DNA of 64,000 nucleotides from Stomorhina lunata (lineage: Eukaryota; Arthropoda; Insecta; Diptera; Rhiniidae): the NCBI GenBank assembly GCA_933228675.1, contig OW121744.1:117885600-117949599 (forward strand), written 5' to 3'. Under the pieces are notes generated by a model. It was not told the DNA's origin. It saw nothing but the letters and a program-made list of their open reading frames with translations, and made no database searches. The position numbers were made by a program, and so were the translations under genes. Position 1 is the stretch's first letter. Each line of letters opens with the position of its first letter. Shown here piece after piece: positions 22,391 to 34,411 of the stretch.

Positions 22391-22527
22391 ATAGTTTTTT
22401 CAGTATTCTTAAAAAATTATTAATCTAATTTAAAAATCATAAAAAATTATTAAAAAATTAAAAAATAAAAATTTATGATATGAACCTGAGCCCGGATTCG
22501 AACCCACAACCTCTTAAGAAAAATATT

Positions 22528-22715
22528 TTGTCGAAAATTTCTCTTTAGAAAACAACTTTTATCAAAAACCTTTTTATAGAAAAATTTTTTTCTATGGATA
22601 AATATTTTTTATCGAAAATTTTCACAGAGAAATGCTTTTATCGAAATATTTTCCAAAGAAAAATATCTTTATCAAAAATTTTTCTACAAAAATTGTTTAC
22701 GAAAATATTTGATAT
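22528..22715 (-). repeat. T3b: remainder of the T3 minisatellite
   Basis: More diverged units (TTTTATCAAAAAC with TTTTTATAGAAAAA, and TTTTATCGAAA with variable cores) continue the T3a orientation after the insertion. A short (TA)n run follows at about 22728-22741. Confidence 0.7.
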
Positions 22716-22741
22716 TTTCGTAAAAAAATATATATATATAT

Positions 22742-23335
22742 TTTTTTATCTAAAAAATATAAAAATCTGAAACTGTTTAATATTAGAATTAATTTTTGTT
22801 TCGAAAAATATTGCACATTCGGTGACATTTATTTCAAATAATGTTTACAAAAATAATAGTGCCGTGTCAGCAATGTTCGCAATATTTCTTAGTTCTGTCA
22901 AACCATTTATTTTGTTGCTATAAAATGGATTTGATTTTGTTTCTTGTGTATTTTGTTTTTGTATTTTCTTAACCAAAGCAGCAGCAACCGACTTTGCTAA
23001 CATCCAAATTCCAACTGAATGCTTTTAATACTCATTTTCACGAGATTCATTAATGATCGTGGTGTTTACGAAAATTACAGAAATTCTTCGGCTTCTGGTG
23101 GTATGGGCTGCCAACGCCTAGTTATAAGCTGACATCCACATATTAAAACGTATCTAATAGCAGCGGCAGCATTGTTTGGGACATGTTGTGCGAATGTATG
23201 AAAATACTCCGGCAAGAAAAGTATTCGAAAACAATTCCGAACTCGTAAAAGGGTGTGTACGAAAATTCGATGGAAAGACCAAAGCTTTGCCTGCAAAATT
23301 GGAGCCTTAACAGGTTAAAAATATAGTCCATTTAG
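22742..23335. other. Non-coding DNA; two overlapping minus-strand frames of unclear status
   Basis: Frames at 23075-23296 and 23143-23331 on the minus strand overlap out of phase and carry no recognisable domain. Base use is more balanced here (23080-23290) than in neighbouring DNA, which suggests an old transposon fragment. Part of it (23087-23122) is repeated elsewhere. Confidence 0.4.
23087..23122 (+). repeat. Dispersed fragment, copy 1
   Basis: TCTTCGGCTTCTGGTGGTAT followed by a related stretch ending in ACGCCT. The same sequence occurs inverted at 35757-35797. Both copies lie close to T-type minisatellites (T3 and T6). Confidence 0.75.
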
Positions 23336-23705
23336 AAATAATTTAGAATAAAATCTTAAAGTAAATCTTAAACTGAACTTGAGCAAAAACCAAAATAAAT
23401 AAATATAGTTATTTCGAAACATAGAATGCATCCTAGAACTAATCGAAATCTAAAACTTAAAGTACAACAAAAGCTGGACTGAAGGCAGGACATAACCTAG
23501 AACTGATAATAATACAGAACCTTACCTTAACCATGAACTTCTTTCTAAAAGTTTACATAACCTAGGACTGGACATAGAACTAAATCAATAACTAAAAGGT
23601 TTGATTGTAGGTTCTAGCCTAAAACTTTACTTCGAACTCAATTTTAAACTGATCATATACCGACCCTAAGATTGAACCTTAAACTAAACCTAGAGCTGAA
23701 CTGCA
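23336..23705. repeat. Degenerate ~12-bp minisatellite (GAACTAAACCTA type)
   Basis: Repeated words such as CTTAAACTGAACTTGAG, AACCTAGAACTGATAA and CTTAAACTAAACCTAGAGCT continue in the same orientation as the block at 20286-20725. Strongly diverged. Confidence 0.65.
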
Positions 23706-25429
23706 TTATATTTATGTTGTTATCTTAAGTTTGTTGCTTCAGTAGTCTTACCTTTTCAAAGGTAAAAATGTAATATGTCATAGTAGATTTACTTTGTAGC
23801 TAAAATCATTCATTCCAACAAAACATTGTTGCTAACAACTTAAATTTTCTACTTTGCTTTCCTTTCATTTTGGCACTAATTTGCACTTTGCTGGATAAAC
23901 ACATTTGATATAAGGATTTGCTTCAAACTCATCACTTACTACAAACACAAACACACTTCTTCCTTTACTCAGACACAGACACACATACATACACACTCAT
24001 TCGCACTCTCAGACAATACTGAGTAATTTAAACATGTTATTTGGTTTGTTGTAAAATACAATTACTTGACTTGTTACATGTGCGTCCAGTTAATGGAACT
24101 TGAAATGAATTTGCTGATGTTTTTGCTTCAGTTTCTATCTAGTTTTTGGATGTTCGTTTCTTAGTTTTTGGTATTTGGAAATGATTTGTGTTTTAAAGTA
24201 CTTCATAGTTAAAAGGATTTTTACATTAGTAAAGATTATTTGATTTTTTTTTTCACTTTGTGGAAATGCAAACACTCTTAACAGGCTTAAGTGTGAAGAA
24301 GTAAGAGACAGAGGGGGGAGGGGCTATTTTAAAAGGAAAATAATGTTTTTTTTTTTAACTAAGCTGGCAAATAAATTTTTTAAAATTAGTTTTGGGTTTG
24401 AAAGGGGTTATAGGAATGGTATTTCTAGTAAAGTTAATATAATATAATTTGTTAGACATCAAAATTTGTTTGAACTTTAGATAATTGAATAAATTTAATA
24501 GAAACCCAAAAATGTTTGTAGTTCCTTTTAAGGATGTTGAGAATATTTACCAATAAAAGGTTTTTTTGTTAAGAAGTTTACAGATGAACTATCAAGTGTT
24601 TTTAAGTAGATTGGCTAAGATAAATCCTATTACAAAATTAATGCTTATAAAAATTTTAAGTCTTTTGGGGAAAATTTAATTTATATATTGTATAATAGTA
24701 AAAAGCAAAAGGTTTTCTTTCATCTCTTTTTACAAAAAAAGTTAAATACCTAAATTTTAAAGTTCGCTTTAAGATAAAATTTAATTCTTTGCAAAAATTA
24801 TGTTTCTTGTTTTAAAAAAATTACCCATTTATTTAAATATCATTTCGATTTATATAAAATAAGAACATAAATTCAAATAATTTTTAAATCAAGAATTTAC
24901 ATTCCCAATTTTATTACATTTGTTACGACAATATTTTTTTTCTAAAATTTTTTCTTAAAAATTTACTGCTATTTTATAACCTTTTTTGTTTTTTCAAGAA
25001 AAACTTATTTTTTCCTTGTGCCATATTTTTGTCATTAGAAAAAAATAACATGATATTTGCATATAAAAATATATTTTTTTAATGGTTTTGTTTTGCAAAC
25101 GTAAAACAAAAGAAATAATAAAAAATACATAACTTACGAGTAAAAAATACCACCAATAATGTGCATAAAATAAGGACAGTAAAATCTCAAAATAATTTAA
25201 ACATTACAAAAAAATGTCCTGATTTGAACCTGCAAAACAATTATGCAGTTGGCTGTGTCCTGACAAAAAATATTTTACTGTATAAATTTGTAAAAGAACA
25301 GAATAAACACTAAACGCTTCTTAAAAAGCATGAACAAATTTTGGGTAATTGTTCATACATTTGATAAAGTTTGAGGTAAAAAAAAAAACAAGAATGAGTT
25401 CCCTGTGGAAATTGTACAGAATTTTAACA
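23706..25429. other. AT-rich non-coding DNA, no gene seen
   Basis: A CA-rich simple-sequence stretch lies at about 23942-24003. No credible open frame and no mobile-element signature was seen in the rest. Confidence 0.5.
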
Positions 25430-25540
25430 GTGATCATAGAATCCTGTGAAGTTCCAGGTTAAGTTTTAGTTTCAGTTTTAGGTTTTGTTTAAAGTTAAGG
25501 TCTAAAACTAGTTTTATATTCAGGTAAAGGTTGAATTATG
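25430..25540. repeat. Degenerate minisatellite, opposite orientation, left part
   Basis: AGGTTAAGTTTTAGTTTCAG followed by GTTTTAGGTTTTGTTTAAAG is the reverse-complement version of the 20.3- and 23.4-kb blocks. It is cut by the SINE that follows and resumes at 26166. Confidence 0.6.
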
Positions 25541-25541
25541 T

Positions 25542-26165
25542 GAACCGCCATGGTATAGCAGGTTAGTCACCACCTAGAATACCAGAGGTCCCAAGTTCGA
25601 TTCCCGGCCAGACCCACTTGAAAAAATAAATTTTCAAATTCAATTTGAATTTGATCAAATTCAATTAAAAATTGCGAGTTATTCATTGAGAAGGAAAATA
25701 AGTGAATAAATGGGGATCCAAGGGAGGTACCCCAAGGATTAGACGGATTTCAACTAATACTACTAGATCTCATTTCTGGATCAAAAATAGAAGTGCATTA
25801 AATTTTATCAAATTCTATTGAAAATAGAGTTTTATACATTGAGAATAAAAATAGGTGAAAAAATGAGGGTTCCAAAGTGTTTCCGAAGTTTTCTTTCTAT
25901 ATAAAACTAAATAAGTATGCCAAATTTCATTGTTGTAGGATCATTCCTTCTATTTTTTGCAGTTTGATGTATGAAGAAATATCTCTGTGCATCGTATTGA
26001 GTATAAGGCTATGGAAAACTTCTGTAACTAATGTATTTGCCATTCGGCGCCGGAGTTTAGAAGTAGGTCCCTTTCAATGAGTCTAAAATAGAATCGGATG
26101 CAGCTCAATGTCTGAGAGAAGTACCCCTTGTTCCAATTGAAATGTTGTGTAGGAACTATATACTT
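25542..26165 (+). mobile_element. Degenerate tRNA-derived SINE
   Basis: The head (25542-25616) has an A-box-like TGGTATAGCAGG at 25551 and a B box GTTCGATTCC at 25595, about 44 bases apart as in a tRNA gene. It is preceded by GAACCGCCA and followed by CGGCC. The T-stem does not pair properly, so it is not a functional tRNA. The body contains two related segments, about 25655-25738 and 25807-25890, each with ATTCATTGAG/ATACATTGAG and GTGAATAAATGGGG/GTGAAAAAATGAGG, a period of about 152 bp. A later segment from about 26038 carries GCCATTCGGCGCCGG and AGTAGGTCCC, which I recall as a 3' module of dispersed fly SINE-like repeats. Whether head and 3' module belong to a single insertion is inferred from their position within one interrupted minisatellite. 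Confidence 0.65.
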
Positions 26166-26600
26166 ATATATATATAAAGGTTTAATTATAGGTATAAATA
26201 GTTCTGGGCTCAACTCTAGGTCAAGTTTAAGATTGGCTTATATTTCAGCACTAGATTAAGTTTCGTTCTGAGTACAGATTTAATTCTAATTTAATTTTAG
26301 ATTTGGTCTTATGTAAATTTCTAGTATTAGTTTTGAGTTTTCGGTTAAATTCTAGTTTTAGTTCTATAATTTCTTCTAGATTTTTTCTAAGTCTTAAAAC
26401 TTAATTCAGATTTACATTTATTTTTATATTCTGCTATAGGTACAGTTCCAATTTTGGATTTATATTGAGTTATGGGTTCATATTTCGGTTCAGTTTTATT
26501 TTATTTTGGATGTTTTGTTCACGTTTTAGTTACAGATTCAGAAATAGGATCAGTTCGAGTTTACATTGGCTGATATTTTCGACTAACCTGTGTTGAACTC
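26166..26600. repeat. Degenerate minisatellite, opposite orientation, right part
   Basis: AGGTTTAATTATAGGTATAA, GGCTCAACTCTAGGTCAAG, TTCTAGTTTTAGTTCTA and similar words continue the block interrupted at 25541. They are the inverse of the GAACTAAACCTA blocks. Confidence 0.65.
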
Positions 26601-29064
26601 CCCTTTTGAGACAAATTCCAAAAATTAAACTTGCAAACAACATATGTTGTTATACATATTTGAGTTCTATTTTTTATTGTGTTGTTAATGTTTTTATACC
26701 CAGACACTCCCGAACACATATACCTACACAATTATTATTTAAATGGCCACAATTTAGTTGTTAAAAAATGAATAACAATACGGAGTCACATATACATAAA
26801 CATATTTGCATAAAAGGAGTCAGACTAAAGACAACAAACCAAGTTTTTTTTCCTGTTGTTTTGGTTGTGTTTACGTGAGTCTGTCGTTGTGTTTGTGTAA
26901 AAATTCAAGAGAAATTTGAATTTTATATGCTATGAAGCGAAAAAAGGAACTAAATTACAAAATAAACGCTAACCGAGGAATATCGTGCAACATTTGTAAA
27001 TATAGTAGTAAGCAAATTTATGACAATAAAGTTACAATTTTTACGAATAATAAAAAAAAAGAAAAACAACACGAGTTTCCTAAAGGGAGACAAACATTTT
27101 ATGTTTAAAAATAGTTAACATATGGTGTTATAATAAAATATTATTAATAGTCTGTATTACTAGTCCTGCCGGTATTTGGAGAAGTGATAATAGTTGTTAC
27201 TTTTATGCTGTTTTTTTTTTGGCAATGTTAACAAAAAATTTTAATATTTAGTGTTATATGGAAATGAAAACAAATTTAAAAGTAAACATGTGGCAAAAGC
27301 TTAAAACTTTAATTCCCTTTAAGCCAATAATAAGTTTGTACCCATAGATAAGAAAAAATATTGTTTGAAATAAAAGAAAGAGCAAACATTGAAGATAATA
27401 GTTTGTAATTAAGAAATTTAAAAAAAAAAAAATCATTTTGAAATTTTGTAAGTAAATTTTTGTTTTAAAATAGGTATATTTTAAAAAACTTTTTATATCA
27501 CAATTTGTAGTTTGTTTTGAAGTATTAGAAGCATTAGTACAAATATTTAAATTTGCTTGGATATCAAACTTGCCTATATATCCTTTTTTTGTATTTTTTT
27601 ATTCATTCATTTTAATACTTGTTTACCTAAAGCATATAAATAAAGTTATTTGTTGTTGGGTAAACAAGTGTTGAAATGTTTTTTTTAATAATTTCTAAAT
27701 GGAATATGCTTCTATACATACATACATATAGGCTAACACCAAAAAAGATAAAATATAAAAAAAATATTTTAATTTATATTGTTTACTGAGGCGTATGAAT
27801 AATTGTTTTGTACAAACTTTTAAGCGCTTTGGAAGTGTTCTATTTCAGTTTATAAATTTAATTTTATGTTATATTTTTGCGGTTTTATAACGTTTTTTTT
27901 TCTATGTATTTTTTTATAAAATGTGCAATATGTGGCTTTACAGCCATTGGCTTTGATATTTTGATGCCAGTAGAAATTTAATTTTTTTGTTATTTGATTT
28001 AGCACATAAATGAATTTGTTTGATATGTTTAATGAAAAAAAGGTGAACTTACTATAAAAATAAATTACTTAAAGCTATAAAAATATTATGGTCATTAAAC
28101 AAAAATGTTGTGGACATATTATAGAATTTTTTTGTATATGATAAGTATTAAGTCAAGTTTTTAATTTGAGTAAATCGCGAATGTTTTGAAACTGAGCCAC
28201 TATTCCAGTTACCTCCTATAAAACCTTTTTCTATCAAATAGACTCTGTTCTAATAAAATGTCTATTTTTATTAGTATTTTCTCTTGACTCTTAATATTAC
28301 ACTCCTACTTATTTATCATACTATCGTTTTTATAAAAATTATTTCATTTTAAATTTCATTTCTTTTTGTGTATTTTACTTTTATTTCTCCGTTTTTATAT
28401 TTTTTTTGCCCTTTAGCATCTGTTTTTCGATTAGTACAAGAAAAAATGTTAGAACGGGCCATCATGACTTAGCATAAAATAGGAAAAGGAAAAATGAAAA
28501 CACTCACACATAAAAAGCAGCATCAGGAAGATTGTTACACTGTTCATCATAACGATATCGTAAATTTTTAATACCTTAGGGATATCGTCATTGTTTGCTG
28601 GCATTACAATACATTTTCATTATACTCCTAGTATTTGTTATATTTGTTATTTTGTTTGTTAGCTGGGCCATCTAAAGCCGGCTGCAGTGACTGGCTGAAT
28701 GACAGACAGACAGACGGACTGCCCGGTTGGGTCGTTAATTAATGAAATGCTTTTCTTTGAAAAGTAATAACTTTTAAAATGTAATAAAAAATTTAATATA
28801 AAAAAAGGTTTTTTAAAGGGTCATAGGTCAAATATTTGTTAAGGATTTCTTAATTTAAAGACCTTTAGGAAATATTAAATTAACAAAAAAGGTATTTAAA
28901 AAAAAAAAAATGAATAACAGTTCTTTTTTTGTATAGAAAATAAGTTTTCTTAGGAAAATGGTTCTGGAAAATTTTTTCTAAATAGAGCACCTATTACTTA
29001 AACTTGTTATACACAATTTTTCTGTGTATGTTTTTCTACAAGAAAAAAAAAAAAATGTTCATAA
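26601..29064. other. AT-rich non-coding DNA, no gene seen
   Basis: The minus-strand frame at 27254-27436 is Phe/Leu/Ile-rich and looks like chance. A G+C-richer stretch at 28670-28740, with ACAGACAGACAGACGGAC, has no assigned role. ATATCCTTT occurs at 27578. Confidence 0.5.
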
Positions 29065-29985
29065 ATCTTTTTTCTATTGATTAAATAGTGTATAACACTT
29101 TTTTTCTATAGAAATAATTGTGTATAACCCCTTTTTCTATAGAAAAAATTGTGTATAATACTTTTTTCTATAGAAAAAATAGTGTATAACGCTTTCTTCT
29201 ATAGAGAAAATTTTGTATAACACTTTTTTCTGTAGAAAACATTTTGTATAACACTTTTTTCTATAGAAAAAATTCTGTATTACATATTTTTCTATAGAAA
29301 AAATTCTGTTTATAACACTTTTCTATAGAAAAAGTAGTGTATAACACTTTTTCTTATAGAAACAATTTTGTATAACACTTATTTTTAATAGAAAAAATAG
29401 TGTATAACACTTTTTTCTATAAAAACAAATTTGTATAACACTTTTTTCTATAGAAAAAAATTTGTATAACACTTTTTTTTATAGAAAAAAATTAAATATA
29501 ATACTTTTTTCTATAGAAAAAATTGTGTATAACACTTTTTTCTAAAGAAAAAATTTTGTATAACACTTTTTTCTATAGAAAAAATTGTGTATAATACTTT
29601 TCTATAGAAAAAGTTCTGCATTACACTTTTTTCTGTAGAAAAAATTATGTATAAAACTTCTTTCTATAGAAAAAATTGTGTATAATACTTTTGCTATAGA
29701 AAAAATTGTGTATAGCACTTTTTGTGCTAATTAGCTATAATACTTGTGTATAATACTTTTTTCTATAGAAAAAATGCTGAATTTTTCTATAGAAAAGATT
29801 GTGTATAACAGTTTTTTCTTTAGAAAAAATCTGTATAACTTTTTTTTCAATAGAAAAAATTCTGTATAAAACTTTTTTTTTATAGAAAAATTGTGTATAA
29901 CACTTTTTTCTGTAGCAAAAATTGTGTATAACACTTTTTTCTGTAGCAAAAATTGTGTATAACACTTTTTGTGCTAATTAGCTAA
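29065..29985 (+). repeat. T4: ~31-bp minisatellite, TTTTTTCTATAGAAAAAATT with GTGTATAACAC
   Basis: About 30 units alternate the palindromic core TTTTCTATAGAAAA with a GTGTATAACAC spacer, itself nearly a palindrome (GTGT and ACAC). The right end shows a higher-order duplication: CACTTTTTGTGCTAATTAGC occurs at 29716 and again at 29963, 247 bp apart (close to eight units). Minus-strand frames at 29731-29965 (YTIF, EKSVIHN) are translations of the repeat. Confidence 0.9.
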
Positions 29986-32900
29986 TTTTTCGAAATTTTG
30001 TTTTTAAGTCATAAGCAAGCTTTTCCCTTTTCATAGACCGGGCCACAAAAAATACATTTTTTTTTAATGAAAAAAATTTTGTATTACAATGAAAAACTGA
30101 CATTTTTTTAAATTAATTTAATTAAAAGCTCTTTCGTGCTGTAATTCCTACCAAGTAAACAATTGTCCCTTTGTAAAAATATAATAAATACAAATATCCG
30201 GTTTATTGTGCACTCGTTAACAAAATGAAAATACATATATAATAAGAAATTCCTTGAAATCTTAGCAACCATTTCAAATCACGTGTAGAAAAAAAGAATT
30301 TTGCAGTCAGGGCTTATAAAGATTTTTGCTTAGGGACAATGACACGTAACTTAATGTAAGAGTCAAAACATACATGAACTCATATTTGTTGATATATAAA
30401 AATAACAGCCTACCACATTTTCAACAAAAGGACATACTTCCTCTTACATTCATTTAATGTTTTATACTTATTTTTGCTTGTGTACTCGTATTGTACATTT
30501 ACTTTTATATAAACTAATCTAAATAAATGTTACGATTTCTAAATAAAAAAAATCTCAAGGAATCTCTTAAAAAAATTGCCATATAATCTTTGTTTTGTTT
30601 GTATTCATTTATTTGCTCTTGTTTTGTATGTGTGTGTGTGTTTTTTTTTTGTTTATTTTCGTTACAGTTATTGTGGGTTTTATATTTATTATGTTTGTTT
30701 ATAGGTATGTGTGTTTTCAGGATGTACTTTCTACATATTATTCCAAATGAGTATCTCTCTATGAGTTTCTGTTTATAGATTCTAGGTAGGATCTATTAAA
30801 TACTATCTTTATATTTGCAACAATGAAAAAAGGCCAAAGAAAAGAAAAAGTTGTAAAAATGTTTATGTCATCAATTTTGAACTTAAGTAGGTTTATTTTA
30901 TAGACTTAAGTTTGGAACAAAAAATGACCCAGCAAAAATAGTACAAATACTTACTTAAATACATGGAAATTTTTAAACAAAAGCTTTAAATGGCAAACAA
31001 AATTACCATTTATATAAAAACATGTCGAGTAGGCTACGTTTTCTTCTTAAATATTTTGTCTATACCTAGAACTGACCTTAAACATACATATACCCATACA
31101 TACATATAAAATGTGTAAATAAGTATTTTCATTTTGAAAAGTAGGAGCATCTTTATGTCTGACCATTTTGTGATAATAAAAATGCCAAGTAAGTTAAATT
31201 TTGATGATTTTTTTATCTGGTATTTCTACTTAACATGAGTAGTTAGAAGTGTGTATACAAAAAGCTAAGAGAGTGTTTTTATAGTTTGTTTCAAGAAGAT
31301 TGTTAAGATTGTTTTCAGGTTGCTAATAGCTGACTAGACATATTTTTTTAGATTAATCCAACACTTGAGTAAAAACAAAACATACTACAACTTATATTAA
31401 TAAAAAAGTTTGCCTAATATCCTTTTTTTGTAAAAATTAAAAAAGGCTTTAAAATTAAGTTTATGAATTCTCTAATTTTAAATATATTTACAAATTTAGA
31501 ATACTTTTGTACATTTTTCTTACCACAACTATTTTCTGTATAAAAACAATTTCTTTTCTTGGGAAAAAATATTTATTTGTCTCAACAAATTATCAAAATC
31601 CCAAAAAGAAAATTAATTTTATTTTTTCATTACAATTTTCAAAAACATTCACAGTTTCTAAGAAAATTACAAGTTTCTCAGTAAACTTTTAAACAAAAGT
31701 TTTTCTCATATATCCTTTAAATTTATGACAAAAATTTAACATTTCATTAAAGCCTATATTTTAGTTTCTGGCCATAGTTTATTTTGCCAACAATAATTTT
31801 TACTTTTCATTTCCTTTTCTATACCATTTTATTTTTCTATTCTATAAAATACAATTTCATTTAACTTTTTTCTGTATTTTATTATTTTCAATTTTATTCT
31901 TATAATTTTTATATCTTTAGGCTTGGAAAAGGAAATAGAACATTACTAACCGGACATTATGTTTTTCTTGCTTTTGTTGCAGTCTACACACTTACCAATA
32001 CTTAAAACATAATATCCTTTTGCAGTTATCTTTACAACCTAAACACTTACTTGTACTTTAATGCCAACAATGTAAAAGAATGTTTGTGGAAATCCTTTCA
32101 ACACAAATACCAGACATAAAGTAGAGGTAGAGGTACATCTGAAAGTATAAGAAGACTGAAGAGAAAATATTAAAACAAACATAAATTTTTCGACATTTAA
32201 GATGTTTATTTGTAAACAAATTGTTATAAAATGATAATAAAAAAACAAGAATCTTTGGAATCATCTAATAACATTCATATATTTATAACAACGCCCCTTT
32301 CCTGCCTCATGTCCTTTAAAATGTGTGTATGTATAAATGAAAAATAAATATTTATTTTAACTTTTTATATGTGTATGGTTAAAATACGTACTTTGTATAA
32401 AATGTATGTGTTTCTATAGGGATACGCTGGTATTGTTTGTTTAGAGTTTAAGCAAATATTTTTGTATGTTGTTATAAAATTTCAAGGATTTAAGAAAAAG
32501 ACTTGAATTGGGAAAAAATAACACAAATTTTTGTGGTTTTAACATAATATTTTGTCAAGTTTTTGTTATTCTTTCTCTGAAAGTTCACTTAAGTATCTAT
32601 GTATGTATGTGTATGTATGAATATTTGCTAAAAGAGTCAGGATACTATGCATGAGTGTATACATATACACATCTAAACTTAAAATAACATTGACTTATAA
32701 AAAGGACATTATTTATCTAAGAATTTTGTTGCCTTAGGTGCTAAATAAATTTTCTCTTCCGTCCATATCTTTGTAATATTTTGTAACGTCCTTTGTCTGA
32801 GGATCCTAATATTTTAATTAAATATAATTAAAATTTTATACCTAAAATTTGAGCACATAAATGCAGGACTTTGGTTATTATAAGGAAATTAAATAAAATT

Positions 32901-32999
32901 AAGGATGCATTATAAATTTTGAGAGAATCTTTTGCATCAATTTTTCGGAATCTATTAAAGCTTAACGATGTCGATCGGAATGTAACTACGAAACTCAAA
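29986..32999. other. AT-rich non-coding DNA, no gene seen
   Basis: Frames at 30590-30778 and 31507-31692 (plus) and 32039-32264 (minus) are Phe/Leu/Ile/Cys-rich, mutually inconsistent and without domains. TATGTATG-type simple sequence occurs near 32598-32620. ATATCCTTT occurs at 31417, 31710 and 32012. Confidence 0.5.
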
Positions 33000-34265
33000 C
33001 CATTGCTATAGAAAAACTGTTGATAACAAATTTGATGCCAAGATAAAAGCCAAAAAAATTTCGATTGAAAAATTTTTGATAAAAAGATTTTCTAATGAAA
33101 GATTTTTGGTAAAAAATTTTTGATTTAAAAATTTTCTATAGAACAATTTTCTATAAAAAAAATTTTGACAAAAAAGTTTTCCATGGAAAATTTTTAATAA
33201 AAACTTTTTGATAAAAAAATTTTCTATTGAAAAATTTTTTATAAAAAAATTTTTATAGAAAAAAATTTTTGATAAAAAATTTTTTAAAGAAACATTTTGA
33301 TAAAAAAATTTACAAAAAATAGCAAAATTGTCGGGATGTAAATATTATTCAAAATGAAAAATTATTCGCACTTATTTTAATTTATGAGCCCAAAAATTGT
33401 AGATATAAAAATTTTTAATAAAAATAATTTTCTATAGAAAAATTTATCATTAAAAAATGTTTTATAAAAAATTTTTGATGAAAAAATTTTCTTTAGAAAA
33501 ATTTTTGAGAAAATATTTTCTTTATAAAGATTTTTGAGAAAATATTTTCTTTATAAAGATTTTTGATAGAAAAATTTGTTGAGAAAAAAATGTTTATACA
33601 AAAATTTTTGATAAAATGATTTTCAAAAAAAAAAAACAAAATTTTCGGGATATAAATATTATTCAAAAAGAAAAATTATTCACACTTGATCCCAATCTGT
33701 TATTTTTATTTATTAGCCACAAAATTTTCGATAGAAACATTTTTGATAAAAAGTTTTCTATAGAAAAATTTTGGTAAAAAAATTTTTTACAAAAAATTCT
33801 TAATAGAAAAATTTTCTTTGGAAAAATTTTTCATAACAAATTCTCTATAGAAAAAGTTTAAATATAAACATTTTTTATAAAAAAATTTTCTATAGAAAAA
33901 TTTTTGATAAAAAATGTTTCTATAGAAACAATTTTCTAAAGAAACATTTTTGATAAAAAATGTTTCTATAGAAAAATTTTTGATAAAAAACGTTTCTATA
34001 GAAAAATTTTTGATAAAAAAAATTTTTCATAGAAAAATTTTTGATAAAATAATTTTCTATAGAAAAATTTTCGATAAAAAAAATTTCTATAGAAAAATTT
34101 TTGATAAAAAAATTTTTCTATAGAAATTATATTAACATTCATTTCTAAATTTTGCTATAGAAATTGTTTGTTATCAAAAATTTTTCCATAGAAATTTTTT
34201 TTATCAAAAATTTTTCTATGGAAAATTTTTTTTATCAAAAATTTCTAACAAAAATTTTTTGTAAA
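33000..34265 (+). repeat. T5: minisatellite with TTTTCTATAGAAAA core; orientation flips near 34140
   Basis: Units as in T1 run in plus orientation to about 34135, then switch to the reverse complement (TTTTTATCAAAAATTTTTC). A non-array stretch with TCGGGATATAAATATTATTC is duplicated at 33332 and 33646 (spacing 314 bp) together with neighbouring units, showing segmental amplification inside the block. Confidence 0.9.
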
Positions 34266-34347
34266 AAAAATTAAAAAAAAAAAACAGAGTGGAAAACCTT
34301 TTCTGTTTAAAGCATCAGAACTACACTTTGAAAAAATACCTTTTTTT

Positions 34348-34411
34348 GTTAAAAGTATAAAAAGCAGTGTTGGCGAAGATTTTTTTCTCTTTTCTTTTGT
34401 GCCGACCTCTG
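34348..34411 (+). mobile_element. Dispersed element fragment next to T5
   Basis: GTTAAAAGTATAAAAA (34348-34363) and GTGCCGACCTCTG (34399-34411) reappear inverted at 43000-43055. In both places they stand on the same side of a T-type array once array orientation is taken into account. This is evidence that the array and this sequence belong to one mobile unit. Confidence 0.75.

Larger units (their letters stand above)
21773..22516 (+). mobile_element. Hammerhead-bearing insertion within T3
   Basis: This ~744-bp segment breaks the T3 array, and array-type sequence resumes on the far side. The 11-mer AGAAAAATATT stands at both junctions (21762-21772 and 22517-22527), consistent with a target duplication, although AT-rich array DNA makes chance agreement possible. 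Internal layout: a 73-bp-arm inverted repeat (21775-21972), then a unique ~455-bp portion that includes a hammerhead ribozyme, then an inverted copy of part of the left module (22428-22517 matches the reverse complement of 21811-21900). No open reading frame is present, so it would be non-autonomous. Hammerhead ribozymes occur in Penelope-like elements, retrozymes and some insect satellites; which of these this belongs to cannot be settled here. Confidence 0.65.

Noticed and set aside
25542..25616. Functional tRNA gene
   Set aside because: A- and B-box-like words are at tRNA spacing, but the T-stem and acceptor stem do not pair. It is treated as a SINE head.
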